64,000 nucleotides of DNA, from assembly GCF_017601095.1 (NCBI RefSeq), contig NZ_JAGFUX010000006.1:59050-123049 (forward strand). The letters run 5' to 3'. Below, in pieces: positions 34,369 to 42,948 of this stretch (positions within the stretch are counted from its first letter, which is position 1; every line of letters starts with the position of its first letter). The notes under the pieces are model-generated. The model was not told the DNA's origin and did no database searches. It saw only the letters and a list, made by a program, of their open reading frames with translations. Made by a program: the position numbers and the translations under genes. Origin of the DNA: Streptococcus suis. Its GTDB lineage: Bacteria > Bacillota > Bacilli > Lactobacillales > Streptococcaceae.

Positions 34369-35082
34369 TTACAATAGTTTATGTTTCTCTAAAATAGCCC
34401 TGGTTTCAGGTTGCTCTTCTTGACCAAACTGGGCAATCAGACGTTCCGACCAAGTTTCTGTCTGGCGAGCACCTGCATAGTCTGTCTGAACCTGGTCGTA
34501 GGCTTTAATAGTCTCCACACCTTGCTCCACATATTCTTCCTGGAAGACAATAGCTTCGCTTGCCAAACGTGGTTTGACAGGGTGGTTTTGGGCTGGCCGA
34601 CCTAGTGCAATGCAGAAAATCGGATAGGTATAGTCTGGCAAGCTGAACAGCTCTGCTATTGCCAAAGCCTTATGGCGAATCATGCCGATAAAGACCCCAC
34701 CATAACCTAAGCTTTCAGCTGCCAAAAGGGCATTCTGACCTGCCAAGCTTGCATCTACCGAGGAAATCAAGATGTTCTCCGTTCCCTTGGCATCAAAGTC
34801 AGTCCCGTGAAATTGGGCTGCCTTGCTGGCACGGTTGTGGTCGCCCACAAAGAGAAAAATGGCCTGAGCCTGCAAGATGGCTGGCTGAGGTACCAACTCA
34901 TAGAGGGCCAGTTTTTTGACCTCGGACTGCACGACGATAATGGAATAGGATTGGAAATTTTTCCAGCTGGACGCAGCTCGCCCTGCTGTGATAATGGCTT
35001 CCAAATGCTCCGCCTCAATCGGCTCCTCCGTAAAACGACGGACAGAGCTGTGGCTCAACATCAAATCAATGGTTTCATTCAT
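34369..35082 (-). CDS. Nitroreductase family NADPH-dependent oxidoreductase (NfsA/FRP type)
   Basis: This 237-residue FMN enzyme has the N-terminal SHSSVRRFTEEPIEAEHLEA (FMN phosphate arginines), the central LAAESLGYGGVFIGMIRHKA and the basic C-terminal half of the NfsA subgroup. It reduces flavins, quinones or nitro compounds with NAD(P)H; the natural substrate is unknown. It overlaps dnaI by 4 bases, so it belongs to the nrdR-dnaB-dnaI run, with der 18 bases downstream. Confidence 0.9.
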   Translation of the reverse strand: MNETIDLMLSHSSVRRFTEEPIEAEHLEAIITAGRAASSWKNFQSYSIIVVQSEVKKLALYELVPQPAILQAQAIFLFVGDHNRASKAAQFHGTDFDAKGTENILISSVDASLAGQNALLAAESLGYGGVFIGMIRHKALAIAELFSLPDYTYPIFCIALGRPAQNHPVKPRLASEAIVFQEEYVEQGVETIKAYDQVQTDYAGARQTETWSERLIAQFGQEEQPETRAILEKHKLL

Positions 35083-35978
35083 CGGCGGTTGACCCCCTGT
35101 AAGTGCATTTCTTGAGCTAGGAAACGAATCCGTTCCATAACCCGCTTAGCCTGCCAGGTCTCGTCCCCTGACTTACCAGCTGAAAAATGCCGCTCCAAAT
35201 CTGCAAAAGAGAAGTTGGAAGTAAAGAAGGTCGGCAGATTTTCCTGCATCCGATATTGGAGGATAACCTGCAAGACATCGTCCCGAATCCACGAACTGTG
35301 CTGCTCCGCACCAATATCATCCAAGACCAAGACCTGAGCCGTCTTAACCTCATCAATCCGATCCTTGACCGACCCGTCCTTAATTGCATTTTTAATATCC
35401 ACCACAAAGGTTGGGTAGTGAAGCATGGTGGTTGACAGCAGGTGCGTCTTAGAAAGGAGATTGGCCAAGTATGCCATGAGGTAGCTTTTGCCAATACCAA
35501 AGGTCCCGTAGAGATAGATACCCTTGTTGTCTTGACCGACCCGCTTAACAAAATCGGAAATAGCCAGCATAATCCCCACACGGTTTTCATCCTGACGGTC
35601 CAAGTCTGCAATGGTCACATTTTTCAAACTAGCTGGCATATTAATCAACTGAATCCGATCTTTAATGGCTTCCAGTTTTCGTAACTCCACCAACTCAGCA
35701 GTCTCCAGATAAGACACATCCGCATAGCCCTGATTCATGACCAGGACAGGCTGGTAGCCCTTGGCAATGTAGCTATCATCCTGCGACTGAAACTTGTTGC
35801 GTTCGTTGATAAATTCATAAAATTTGGAAATGGAGCGACCAATTTCATCCTGATTGAGTCCATGTTGACGGATAAACTCCGCCACATCCTTGTCCTGCAT
35901 GATTTCTGCCACCAGCTGTTCATAGGACTGACGAACCGGAGACTGTTTGTGTTCTATATTATCTTGAACTGATTTCAT
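35079..35978 (-). CDS. dnaI: Primosomal protein DnaI (helicase loader)
   Basis: This is a 299-residue AAA+ ATPase. The N-terminal ~130 residues bind the replicative helicase. The ATPase part has Walker A YLYGTFGIGKSYLMAYLANL (about residue 165), Walker B VLVLDDIGAE (about 226) and sensor TFFTSNFSFADLERHF. It loads DnaC-type helicase at the origin and at restart forks together with DnaB and DnaD. AAAGGAGGTGGCC precedes the ATG, and it overlaps dnaB by 4 bases. Confidence 0.95.
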   Translation of the reverse strand: MKSVQDNIEHKQSPVRQSYEQLVAEIMQDKDVAEFIRQHGLNQDEIGRSISKFYEFINERNKFQSQDDSYIAKGYQPVLVMNQGYADVSYLETAELVELRKLEAIKDRIQLINMPASLKNVTIADLDRQDENRVGIMLAISDFVKRVGQDNKGIYLYGTFGIGKSYLMAYLANLLSKTHLLSTTMLHYPTFVVDIKNAIKDGSVKDRIDEVKTAQVLVLDDIGAEQHSSWIRDDVLQVILQYRMQENLPTFFTSNFSFADLERHFSAGKSGDETWQAKRVMERIRFLAQEMHLQGVNRR

Positions 35979-37135
35979 TGGCCACCTCCTTTATTTTCCA
36001 TTTCTTCAAATTGACGATAGAGGTCAGCTAGCTGGGCTTGACCTTCTATCGTTTGTTCTGTATTCACTTCTTGCTTGCTCCATTCTGGAACATTTGAAGT
36101 TGGACTTGTTTTGGTCCGTGCTTGTGTCCTTGTTCTTGTAGCTTGTCGATTCTCCCTCAAAAAAAGAATCGCTGCCTTTGCCGAATGGATGCCCTTGTAG
36201 GAAAACTCATTGACTAGCTTGACCAAATACTTGGTATTAAGATTGGCAGAATCAATCTTATTAAAGGTGTAAAGGACCGCTACATTGATAACTTCATCCA
36301 AGTGACCTTCCTTGGCAAGACTAGCTAGACAAGACCGCTCAGCATCAAGTAGCCCAGCCTTACGACTAGCTTTCAAAAGACGGAGAAATTCGAGACTGGA
36401 TTTTGATTTTGCCTCCGCCAAAATAGCCTCTTCCTGACGATTCAACTGCCCTGTCTCACCACCTTGTTGAAGTCGGCTTTGTAGCCTGCCCAGAGAAATC
36501 TGGTGCTGGACAGCCGTTTCCTTGGCCAACTGATAGAGTTCTAACCAGGATAGGCCTAGACTGTCGGCCAAATGAGTCAGGGCAATGACGTCTTCCGCCT
36601 CATCTTGAAAGGCTAATTTATCTCGACGCATCAGATTTCGGAAGGCATCCCAGTCAAAGCCCTTACGAGCTGGAACAAGCTCTTTGACCTGCCCAATTTC
36701 TGAAAAGACATCCGAAAACTTCTTCGACACTTTTTGCCAAGAGCTATCAGGACTTTGCTGACCTGTCGCCATAGCAAAATCCCCAATTTTTTTGCGCAAG
36801 AGTTGCTTCAAAAGGGGTTTGCCCATAAAAGCCACCTCAGCTAAAGGAGCCTTTAATTCCAAAAGAAAGACTTCTTGTTTGTTGTACACATCCAACAAAT
36901 CAAGGGCGGTCAAGACATCCAGTGCCTGTTCCAAGCGATTCATTCCCAAGTCTAGATGGTTGAGAATTCTTGAAAAAGGCTGATTGCTAAGCCCTTGCTC
37001 ATAACTTGCTAGGAGAAAATGATAAACCAAGAAAGCATCCGCCCCCATAATGGGCTGATAAAGAAGGCTCAAACTACTATAATCTGCAAGAAAAGCCTGG
37101 CGCTTGAGTAGGCTAAACTGATCATTTGGCTTCAT
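35975..37135 (-). CDS. dnaB: Replication initiation and membrane attachment protein DnaB (Firmicutes type)
   Basis: This 386-residue primosome component is not the helicase. It carries an N-terminal winged-helix region and DnaB/DnaD domain 2 (about residues 230-310, including YLVKLVNEFSYKGIHSAKAA), then a Thr/Gln-rich disordered tail. It recruits the DnaI-helicase complex to the origin. Start: ATG 37135, or the GTG one codon before it, which has better spacing from AAGGG. It follows nrdR by a few bases. Confidence 0.93.
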   Translation of the reverse strand: MKPNDQFSLLKRQAFLADYSSLSLLYQPIMGADAFLVYHFLLASYEQGLSNQPFSRILNHLDLGMNRLEQALDVLTALDLLDVYNKQEVFLLELKAPLAEVAFMGKPLLKQLLRKKIGDFAMATGQQSPDSSWQKVSKKFSDVFSEIGQVKELVPARKGFDWDAFRNLMRRDKLAFQDEAEDVIALTHLADSLGLSWLELYQLAKETAVQHQISLGRLQSRLQQGGETGQLNRQEEAILAEAKSKSSLEFLRLLKASRKAGLLDAERSCLASLAKEGHLDEVINVAVLYTFNKIDSANLNTKYLVKLVNEFSYKGIHSAKAAILFLRENRQATRTRTQARTKTSPTSNVPEWSKQEVNTEQTIEGQAQLADLYRQFEEMENKGGGQ

Positions 37136-37141
37136 CACGCA

Positions 37142-37612
37142 CTAATTTCCCTTCTGCTTGTGTCCTTTGGTAATTTGTTTCAAGAGATTTTCCAGTTCTC
37201 CCACATCTTTGAAGGAACGATAAACGGAGGCAAAGCGCACATAAGTGATTTCATCCAACTCGACCAATTCTTCCATTACAAGATTTCCAATGACATCACT
37301 TTCCACTTCGGTATCACTTTGGGAACGAACCTTCTGCTCAATCCTGTTCACCACCTCATCAATCTCATGACTGGATACAGGACGTTTTTGCGCAGAACGA
37401 ATAATTCCGTTGAAGATCTTTTCACGTGAAAACTGTTCTCTTGTTCCGTCTTTTTTTACAACCACAAGGGTTTTTTCTTCAATTCGTTCGTAGGTTGTGA
37501 AGCGATGTTCACAGGATTCACATTCGCGACGGCGACGAATGGTGTTGCCATCTTCTGCTTGACGACTATCTACAACGCTAGATTTTATACTGTTACATTT
37601 TGGACACCGCAT
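37142..37612 (-). CDS. nrdR: Transcriptional repressor NrdR
   Basis: This 156-residue protein has an N-terminal zinc ribbon ([20 protein letters not shown] and [15 protein letters not shown], four cysteines) and an ATP-cone domain ([20 protein letters not shown]). It senses dATP/ATP and represses ribonucleotide reductase genes through NrdR boxes. It is the first gene of the nrdR-dnaB-dnaI-nitroreductase-der run, a standard streptococcal order linking dNTP supply with replication start. Confidence 0.97.
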   Translation of the reverse strand: MRCPKCNSIKSSVVDSRQAEDGNTIRRRRECESCEHRFTTYERIEEKTLVVVKKDGTREQFSREKIFNGIIRSAQKRPVSSHEIDEVVNRIEQKVRSQSDTEVESDVIGNLVMEELVELDEITYVRFASVYRSFKDVGELENLLKQITKGHKQKGN

Positions 37613-37675
37613 CTACTTTCTCCTATTCTGACCTTATCATCTCATTGTACCATATTTTATGGGATTTCTCTAGAT

Positions 37676-37702
37676 AAAAAGAGGCTGGCCAAGGGCCAGC
37701 GC
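37676..37702 (-). terminator. Terminator of the AI-2E family gene
   Basis: A 7-bp GC-rich stem, GCTGGCC/GGCCAGC with loop CTT, is followed by CTCTTTTTATC on the minus strand. Confidence 0.8.
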
Positions 37703-37704
37703 TT

Positions 37705-38829
37705 TTAGTTGATTATTTGAATCTTTTTCTTTTCCAAACGGTAGTAGACCCACTCTTTTACCAAACGATAGATAACCGCAAAGATCGGAGTAAAGAAGAC
37801 CATCCCCAACAGACCAAACAAGTTTCCACCAATCAGGGCAGCCGCAAGCGTAAAGAGGGTCGGCAGTCCCACAGACTGACCAACAACACGAGGGTAAATC
37901 ACATTTCCTTCAATCAGCTGTAAAATCTGGAATAAAACGATGGACCAGAGCGCCAAGAGCGGATTTTGCACAGCGACAAAGAGAGCACTGATGAGGCAGG
38001 CTGAAAATGGTCCGATATAAGGAACAAAGGACAGGACACCTGCCAAAATCCCTGCCATGCTTGCATAAGGAATCCCTGACAAGGAATAGCTAACAAAGAC
38101 TAAGGTCCCGATAATGACTGCCTCCACAATCTGACTCATCAAGAACTTATCATAGGTATCGATGATCACCTCACCAATGTAGCTGATAATCTTCACCCAT
38201 TTCTCCGGCATAATAGCATAGAGAAACTTAGTCGTCATAGACTGCAAATGCTCCTTGCTCCCCAGAATCGCCAAGGTAAAGAAGAAGGCCATCACCAGGG
38301 TCATGGTATTGGAGAAAATACCAGAAACATTATTGACTAGACCGGATAAAACTGGCGTGACAAATTGTGACACAGCTGATAGATTTTTCAGTTGTGATAG
38401 AAAATCATTGATTTGTTCACCGATGGTCCCTGACAAAAGATTATAACTTTCTAAAAAGGCAATCAAGCTGTTGACCGACTTTGGAATAGCGGTTGTACTC
38501 ACCGTTACCAACTGAGACACAGTCGTCACAAGGGTCGGCAAGACAATCAAGACCAAACCTGTCACAATCAGTAAAAAGCCTATCAAGACTCCAACAATGG
38601 CCAAGCTCCGCTTTGATTTTTCCAAAAAAGAGACCTTAGCAACCAACCCCTCCAACTTTTTCATTGGAACGTTTAAGATAAAGGCAATAATGGCGCCCAC
38701 TAAGAGGGAGTTCATGCTGGCTAAAACAGTCTCAAAGAGTCCGAAAATATCCGAGAAATGCAAGACAGCTAGCAAGACGGCTGCTGCAAATGAAATGAGA
38801 AATATTTTTTCCTTAAACTGATGAAACAT
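37705..38829 (-). CDS. AI-2E family (TqsA/PerM-like) membrane transporter
   Basis: This 374-residue protein has about eight membrane helices. The C-terminal motif SFVPYIGPFSACLISALFVA (about residue 270) and VIYPRVVGQSVGLPTLFTLA are the family signature. Members export small molecules such as AI-2 or act as Na+/H+ antiporters; the substrate here is unknown. ATG 38829 is taken because AAAGGAAG precedes it. Monocistronic, with its own terminator. Confidence 0.88.
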   Translation of the reverse strand: MFHQFKEKIFLISFAAAVLLAVLHFSDIFGLFETVLASMNSLLVGAIIAFILNVPMKKLEGLVAKVSFLEKSKRSLAIVGVLIGFLLIVTGLVLIVLPTLVTTVSQLVTVSTTAIPKSVNSLIAFLESYNLLSGTIGEQINDFLSQLKNLSAVSQFVTPVLSGLVNNVSGIFSNTMTLVMAFFFTLAILGSKEHLQSMTTKFLYAIMPEKWVKIISYIGEVIIDTYDKFLMSQIVEAVIIGTLVFVSYSLSGIPYASMAGILAGVLSFVPYIGPFSACLISALFVAVQNPLLALWSIVLFQILQLIEGNVIYPRVVGQSVGLPTLFTLAAALIGGNLFGLLGMVFFTPIFAVIYRLVKEWVYYRLEKKKIQIIN

Positions 38830-38900
38830 AGGCTTCCTTTTCAATTGTTGTATTCTTTTCATTATACTGCATTGTGAAAAAAAAGTCACTCTTGAATCAC

Positions 38901-38934
38901 CGAAAAACCGACAGGCATAGCCTATCGGTTTTAT
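38901..38934 (-). terminator. Terminator of the ritR-like gene
   Basis: The stem AAACCGATAGGC/GCCTGTCGGTTT has one mismatch and is followed by TTC and T-rich sequence on the minus strand. Confidence 0.75.
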
Positions 38935-39620
38935 TCTCTCATCGCATAGCCAACACCACGAACGGTCTTGATATAGGAGTCCTGTCCCGGAACATCCAAT
39001 TTCCCTCTCAAATATCGGATATAGACATCTACCACATTGGTTTCTACGGCGGTGTCGTATTTCCAGACCCGTTCCAAGAGTTGCTCGCGGCTGAGAATCT
39101 CTGGACTATACATAAGGGTTGCCAGAAGGTCGTATTCTCTTCTGGTTAGATTGACCAGCTCGCCAGCCCGTGTGACTGTCCGATTTTGAAAGTCGATCTT
39201 CAAATCACGATAGGCAGCATGTAGCTTGATTTGACGGCAGTTTTCATCAATGAAGTCCCGCCCCTTAAAGATTGCTGTCACCTGTTCTACCAAGTCGCTG
39301 ATTACAAAAGGTTTGACAACATATGAAACTGCGTAGGTTAAAATATCTTGACCATGCTCAGCAACATCTGAACTATCGACTGCAACGATGATAACAGAAG
39401 CAGGTTTTGACCGCAATAGTTCCAAGGAAAGTTCCCGGCTCCCCATGTCTGCCAACTGAAAACTCATCAAAATCAAATCAAAATCAGTTTCATGGGCCAG
39501 CTGCAAGGCCTCTTTCCCGGTCGAGGCGTAATCTACCAAATAATCTTGTTTCTGCAATTCCATGGACACAAAGTGGGATAGATTGCGTTCACGACCTGCA
39601 ATCAAAATTTTCTTTGCCAT
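38931..39620 (-). CDS. ritR: RitR-like orphan response regulator with degenerate receiver
   Basis: This 229-residue OmpR-family regulator has a receiver (1-118) and a winged-helix DNA-binding domain (about 130-229, NLTRREYDLLATLMYSPEIL ... SYIKTVRGVGYAM). The phospho-acceptor site is not Asp: residue 53 is Ser (DLILMSFQL), where pneumococcal RitR has Asn. Cys128 in the linker (FIDENCRQI) matches the redox-sensing Cys128 of RitR, which represses iron uptake under oxidative control. No histidine kinase is adjacent, and gnd lies upstream as in pneumococcus. ATG 39620 is chosen to match the RitR N-terminus (MxKxIL). An iron/redox role is inferred from RitR. Confidence 0.88.
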   Translation of the reverse strand: MAKKILIAGRERNLSHFVSMELQKQDYLVDYASTGKEALQLAHETDFDLILMSFQLADMGSRELSLELLRSKPASVIIVAVDSSDVAEHGQDILTYAVSYVVKPFVISDLVEQVTAIFKGRDFIDENCRQIKLHAAYRDLKIDFQNRTVTRAGELVNLTRREYDLLATLMYSPEILSREQLLERVWKYDTAVETNVVDVYIRYLRGKLDVPGQDSYIKTVRGVGYAMRE

Positions 39621-39700
39621 ATTCTCTTTCATCGTTCTCTCTATCAATAGGGATGGCCAGCGACAAATTAGAAAGAAGGGCGCTTACACGCCCATTCTGT

Positions 39701-41128
39701 TTATTTTGACTCGCTATACCAATCGTAGTGGAAGACACCTTCTTTGTCTTTACGGTTATAAGTGTGAGCACCGAAGTAGTCACGCTGTGCTTGGATCAAG
39801 TTAGCTGGCAAGTTTTCTGCTCGGTAGCTATCAAAGTAGGTAATAGCTGCAGAGAAGGTTGGGACAGGCACACCTGCCTGAACAGCCAAGCTTACGACAT
39901 CACGAACTGCTTGTTGGTATTTTGCAGTGATATCAAGGAAGTATTCATCCAAGAGCAAGTTTGCCAAGTCTTCATCACGTCCGTAGGCATCTGTAATTTT
40001 TTGCAAGAAGCGAGCGCGGATGATACAACCTGCACGCCAGATTTTTGCAATTTCACCGAATGGTAAGTTCCAGTTGTTTTCCTTAGACGCCACGCGCAAT
40101 TGCGCAAAACCTTGTGCGTAAGACATGATTTTTGAGAAGTAGAGGGCTTGACGGATTTTTTCTACCAACTCAGCCTTGTCGCCGTCATAGGCAAATGGTG
40201 CTGGTTTTGGAAGGACCTTGCTAGCTGCCACACGCTCATCCTTGTAGGTTGAGATATAACGGGCAAATACAGATTCTGTAATCAAGGACAATGGCACACC
40301 CAAATCAAGTGATGATTGGCTAGTCCATTTACCAGTACCCTTGTTGCCAGCTGCGTCCATGATGTAGTCAACGATTGGACCGTCTTGACCTTGGTCGTCC
40401 TTGCGTTTCAAGATATCTGCTGTGATTTCAATCAAGTAGCTATCCAATTCGCCCTTATTCCACTCAGTAAAGATGTCAGCCATTTCATCTACTGACAGAC
40501 CGAGCAAGTGTTGCATGAGGTCATATGACTCTGCAATCAATTGCATGTCGCCATACTCGATACCGTTATGGACCATTTTTACGTAGTGACCAGCTCCATC
40601 TGGACCGATATAAGTCACACATGGCTCCCCGTCTTCCGGTGCTTTTGCAGAAATTTCTTCCAAGACATCTGCTACCAATTCGTAGGCTTCTTTTTGTCCA
40701 CCTGGCATGATAGACGGGCCTTCAAGGGCACCTTTTTCACCACCTGATACACCTGTACCGATGAAGTTGATGCCTGAGTCTGCCAATTCTGCTGAACGGC
40801 GAATGGTATCTTCGTAGAAGGTATTTCCACCGTCAATCAAAATATCACCCTTATCCAAGTGTGGCAATAGGGCTTGAATGGTTGCGTCAGTACCAGGACC
40901 AGCCTGCACCATGAGCATGATACGGCGTGGGGTTTCAATTGATTTTACAAAGCTTTCAACATCGTAGCTTGGAACCAAGTTTTTACCTGGGTTGCTGGCT
41001 ACTACGTCTTCCGTTTTATCTGCTGAACGGTTGTAAATCGCTACTGTATAGCCACGAGATTCTACGTTGAGGGCCAAGTTCCGGCCCATTACAGCCATCC
41101 CTACAACACCAAAGTTTGCTTTTGTCAT
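39701..41128 (-). CDS. gnd: 6-phosphogluconate dehydrogenase, decarboxylating
   Basis: This 475-residue enzyme of the oxidative pentose phosphate pathway converts 6-phosphogluconate to ribulose 5-phosphate and NADPH. NADP motif: [20 protein letters not shown]. Substrate motifs: [10 protein letters not shown] and [19 protein letters not shown] (about residue 128), and the dehydrogenase signature LIDGGN. The ATG has AGGAG upstream. A strong sigma-70 promoter and a CodY-like site precede it. A 72-base gap, without a clear terminator, separates it from ritR, so read-through into ritR is possible. Confidence 0.97.
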   Translation of the reverse strand: MTKANFGVVGMAVMGRNLALNVESRGYTVAIYNRSADKTEDVVASNPGKNLVPSYDVESFVKSIETPRRIMLMVQAGPGTDATIQALLPHLDKGDILIDGGNTFYEDTIRRSAELADSGINFIGTGVSGGEKGALEGPSIMPGGQKEAYELVADVLEEISAKAPEDGEPCVTYIGPDGAGHYVKMVHNGIEYGDMQLIAESYDLMQHLLGLSVDEMADIFTEWNKGELDSYLIEITADILKRKDDQGQDGPIVDYIMDAAGNKGTGKWTSQSSLDLGVPLSLITESVFARYISTYKDERVAASKVLPKPAPFAYDGDKAELVEKIRQALYFSKIMSYAQGFAQLRVASKENNWNLPFGEIAKIWRAGCIIRARFLQKITDAYGRDEDLANLLLDEYFLDITAKYQQAVRDVVSLAVQAGVPVPTFSAAITYFDSYRAENLPANLIQAQRDYFGAHTYNRKDKEGVFHYDWYSESK

Positions 41129-41160
41129 GAAGTTTACTCCTATTCGTTTGTATCTCTTTT

Positions 41161-41205
41161 ATTATACACCTGTTTGCATGAATTGACAAGAATTTTCAGA
41201 TAATT
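41161..41205 (-). promoter_or_regulatory. gnd promoter with adjacent CodY-like box
   Basis: On the minus strand: -35 TTGTCA (41184-41189), 17-bp spacer, -10 TATAAT (41161-41166). Directly upstream, AATTTTCAGATAATT (41191-41205) differs from the CodY consensus AATTTTCWGAAAATT by one base. CodY control is inferred. Confidence 0.65.
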
Positions 41206-41217
41206 TAATCACCCAAA

Positions 41218-41766
41218 CTATTCTGTCTCTTCCCCATCTGCAAACAAGCCTTGTAATTGTGCAAAGGGGCTATTGGCCTCTCTCTTTTCTTGCACTTCTT
41301 GTTTAAATTCGTCCTCTGTCAAGACTGACCAGTTGGCACCTGATGGCATATCACTTCCTGCAGCTTCTGCTGGAGTCAAGACCTTGATAGGAATGTTGAG
41401 CAAGATGTTATCCGCAACGCTTTCTTCCAAAACAATCTGATCATCCTCGATGACCAAGACCATATCTTCATCAATTAAGTCCTGCTCCTTTAGAGCCGCT
41501 TCGCTGGCAACGAACAATTCATTGACTGGATAGGATTCTTCCAAGACAACTGGCTCCATGGAGCGGCTTGACGCCAAGGTAATGGTATAGGTCATCTGGT
41601 AGTCCAAAAAGTAAAAACCAGACTCAAAGCGGACATTTCCTTCAACTTGGACAGGCGAGAGACCCAAGACCTCTCGGTTACGAGTCTGAATCTCATCTTG
41701 AAGATCCAGAGTTTTCTGAAATGAAATGCCGTCGGGATTTTTTTGAATATCATAAATATGAAACAT
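41218..41766 (-). CDS. YceD family protein (DUF177)
   Basis: This 182-residue acidic soluble protein resembles the YceD/DUF177 family: central VEGNVRFESGFYFLDYQMTY and an acidic C-terminal half (ANWSVLTEDEFKQEVQEKRE). In many bacteria yceD precedes rpmF and is linked to 23S rRNA; in this window it instead precedes gnd and follows trxB. The cysteines usual in the family are not seen here. AGGAGATAATC precedes the ATG and trxB ends 9 bases upstream, so it is in the trxB operon. Confidence 0.78.
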   Translation of the reverse strand: MFHIYDIQKNPDGISFQKTLDLQDEIQTRNREVLGLSPVQVEGNVRFESGFYFLDYQMTYTITLASSRSMEPVVLEESYPVNELFVASEAALKEQDLIDEDMVLVIEDDQIVLEESVADNILLNIPIKVLTPAEAAGSDMPSGANWSVLTEDEFKQEVQEKREANSPFAQLQGLFADGEETE

Positions 41767-41775
41767 GATTATCTC

Positions 41776-42693
41776 CTAGTCTGCATGTTCTGTCAGGTAG
41801 TTGTATACCCCTTGGCCTGCTTGAGCACCTTCCCCAACCGCTGTCGTTATCTGGCGCAGTTGCTTCTGACGTACATCTCCGATAGCAAACACACCTGGGA
41901 TCGTTGTCGCCATATCTTGGTCTGTGATAATCCAACCTGCCTCATCTGTAATGCCCAAATCAGTTACCGATTCTGTCATAGCATCTAAACCAACATAGAT
42001 AAAGACACCACCGAAAGCCTGTTGACTGACTTCACCAGTTTTGACATTCTTGATGACCACTTCTTGCACTCGGAGGTCATCCCCTTGGATCTCTTCTACC
42101 ACGCTGTCCCAGATAAACTTGATTTTCTCATTGGCAAAAGCGCGGTCCTGGATGACTTGTTGTGCACGCAATTGATCACGACGGTGAACGATGGTCACAG
42201 TTTCCGCAAACTGGGTTAAAAAGAGGGCTTCTTCGACTGCTGAGTCTCCTCCTCCGACCACCAAGAGGTTTTGCCCACGGAAAAAGGCGCCGTCACAGAC
42301 TGCACAGTAAGACACTCCTCGGCTATTGTAGGTATCTTCTCCTGGAATTCCTAATAATCTGTGCTTGGCTCCCATAGCCAGAATCACTGTCTTGGCTTCA
42401 AGAATGCCATCTTCTGTGTGAATTTTTTTGATTGGTCCATCAAGCTCCAACTTTGTCATGGTACCAAATAAGTGTTCCACACCGAATTTTTCCAGGGGTT
42501 CAAACATTTTTTCCGCCAATGCTGGACCGGAAATATGTTCGTAACCTGGATAATTTTCAATTTCAGCAGTATTGTTCATTTGGCCGCCGTAAATACCGCG
42601 TTCCAAAAGGGCAACCTTGAGGTTGCTTCGTCCTGCGTAGAGCGCTGCTGTCATTCCAGCAGGTCCTGCTCCAACCACTATCGTATCGTACAT
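41776..42693 (-). CDS. trxB: Thioredoxin reductase
   Basis: This 305-residue FAD/NADPH enzyme has the FAD motif VVGAGPAGMTAALYAGRSN, the redox-active CAVC (SYCAVCDGAFF, about residue 135), the NADPH motif VVGGGDSAVEEALFL and C-terminal GVFAIGDVRQKQLRQITTAV. It keeps thioredoxin reduced and supports peroxide and ribonucleotide metabolism. Preceded by DUF4059 and followed by the YceD-like gene in one operon. Confidence 0.97.
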   Translation of the reverse strand: MYDTIVVGAGPAGMTAALYAGRSNLKVALLERGIYGGQMNNTAEIENYPGYEHISGPALAEKMFEPLEKFGVEHLFGTMTKLELDGPIKKIHTEDGILEAKTVILAMGAKHRLLGIPGEDTYNSRGVSYCAVCDGAFFRGQNLLVVGGGDSAVEEALFLTQFAETVTIVHRRDQLRAQQVIQDRAFANEKIKFIWDSVVEEIQGDDLRVQEVVIKNVKTGEVSQQAFGGVFIYVGLDAMTESVTDLGITDEAGWIITDQDMATTIPGVFAIGDVRQKQLRQITTAVGEGAQAGQGVYNYLTEHAD

Positions 42694-42705
42694 AGAATTT
42701 CCTCT

Positions 42706-42933
42706 CTAAGCTTTTAGCATCAATAATACACCCAGTACCGCAAAGGAAAGGATGGGAATGGTCATGACATTGATCATCATCAAATCATAGAGGGCATCTT
42801 GGCGTTCCTGAACGGTCTTGTCTGCCCTTCGGATCATGCGTCCCAGAAACCAAAAGCCACTCAACACAACCATAAAGACAATCGTCAATACTAAACTCTG
42901 AAGATAAAGCCCCAAAATGGATTCAAATATCAT
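42706..42933 (-). CDS. DUF4059 family small membrane protein
   Basis: This is a 75-residue protein with two membrane helices (LYLQSLVLTIVFMVVLSGFW and MTIPILSFAVLGVLLMLK) separated by a charged loop with RRADKTVQERQDALYDLMMI. It matches the streptococcal DUF4059 family that sits beside trxB. Function unknown. The start follows GGAGGCTAAGTAAGGG. Confidence 0.85.
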   Translation of the reverse strand: MIFESILGLYLQSLVLTIVFMVVLSGFWFLGRMIRRADKTVQERQDALYDLMMINVMTIPILSFAVLGVLLMLKA

Positions 42934-42948
42934 CCCTTACTTAGCCTC

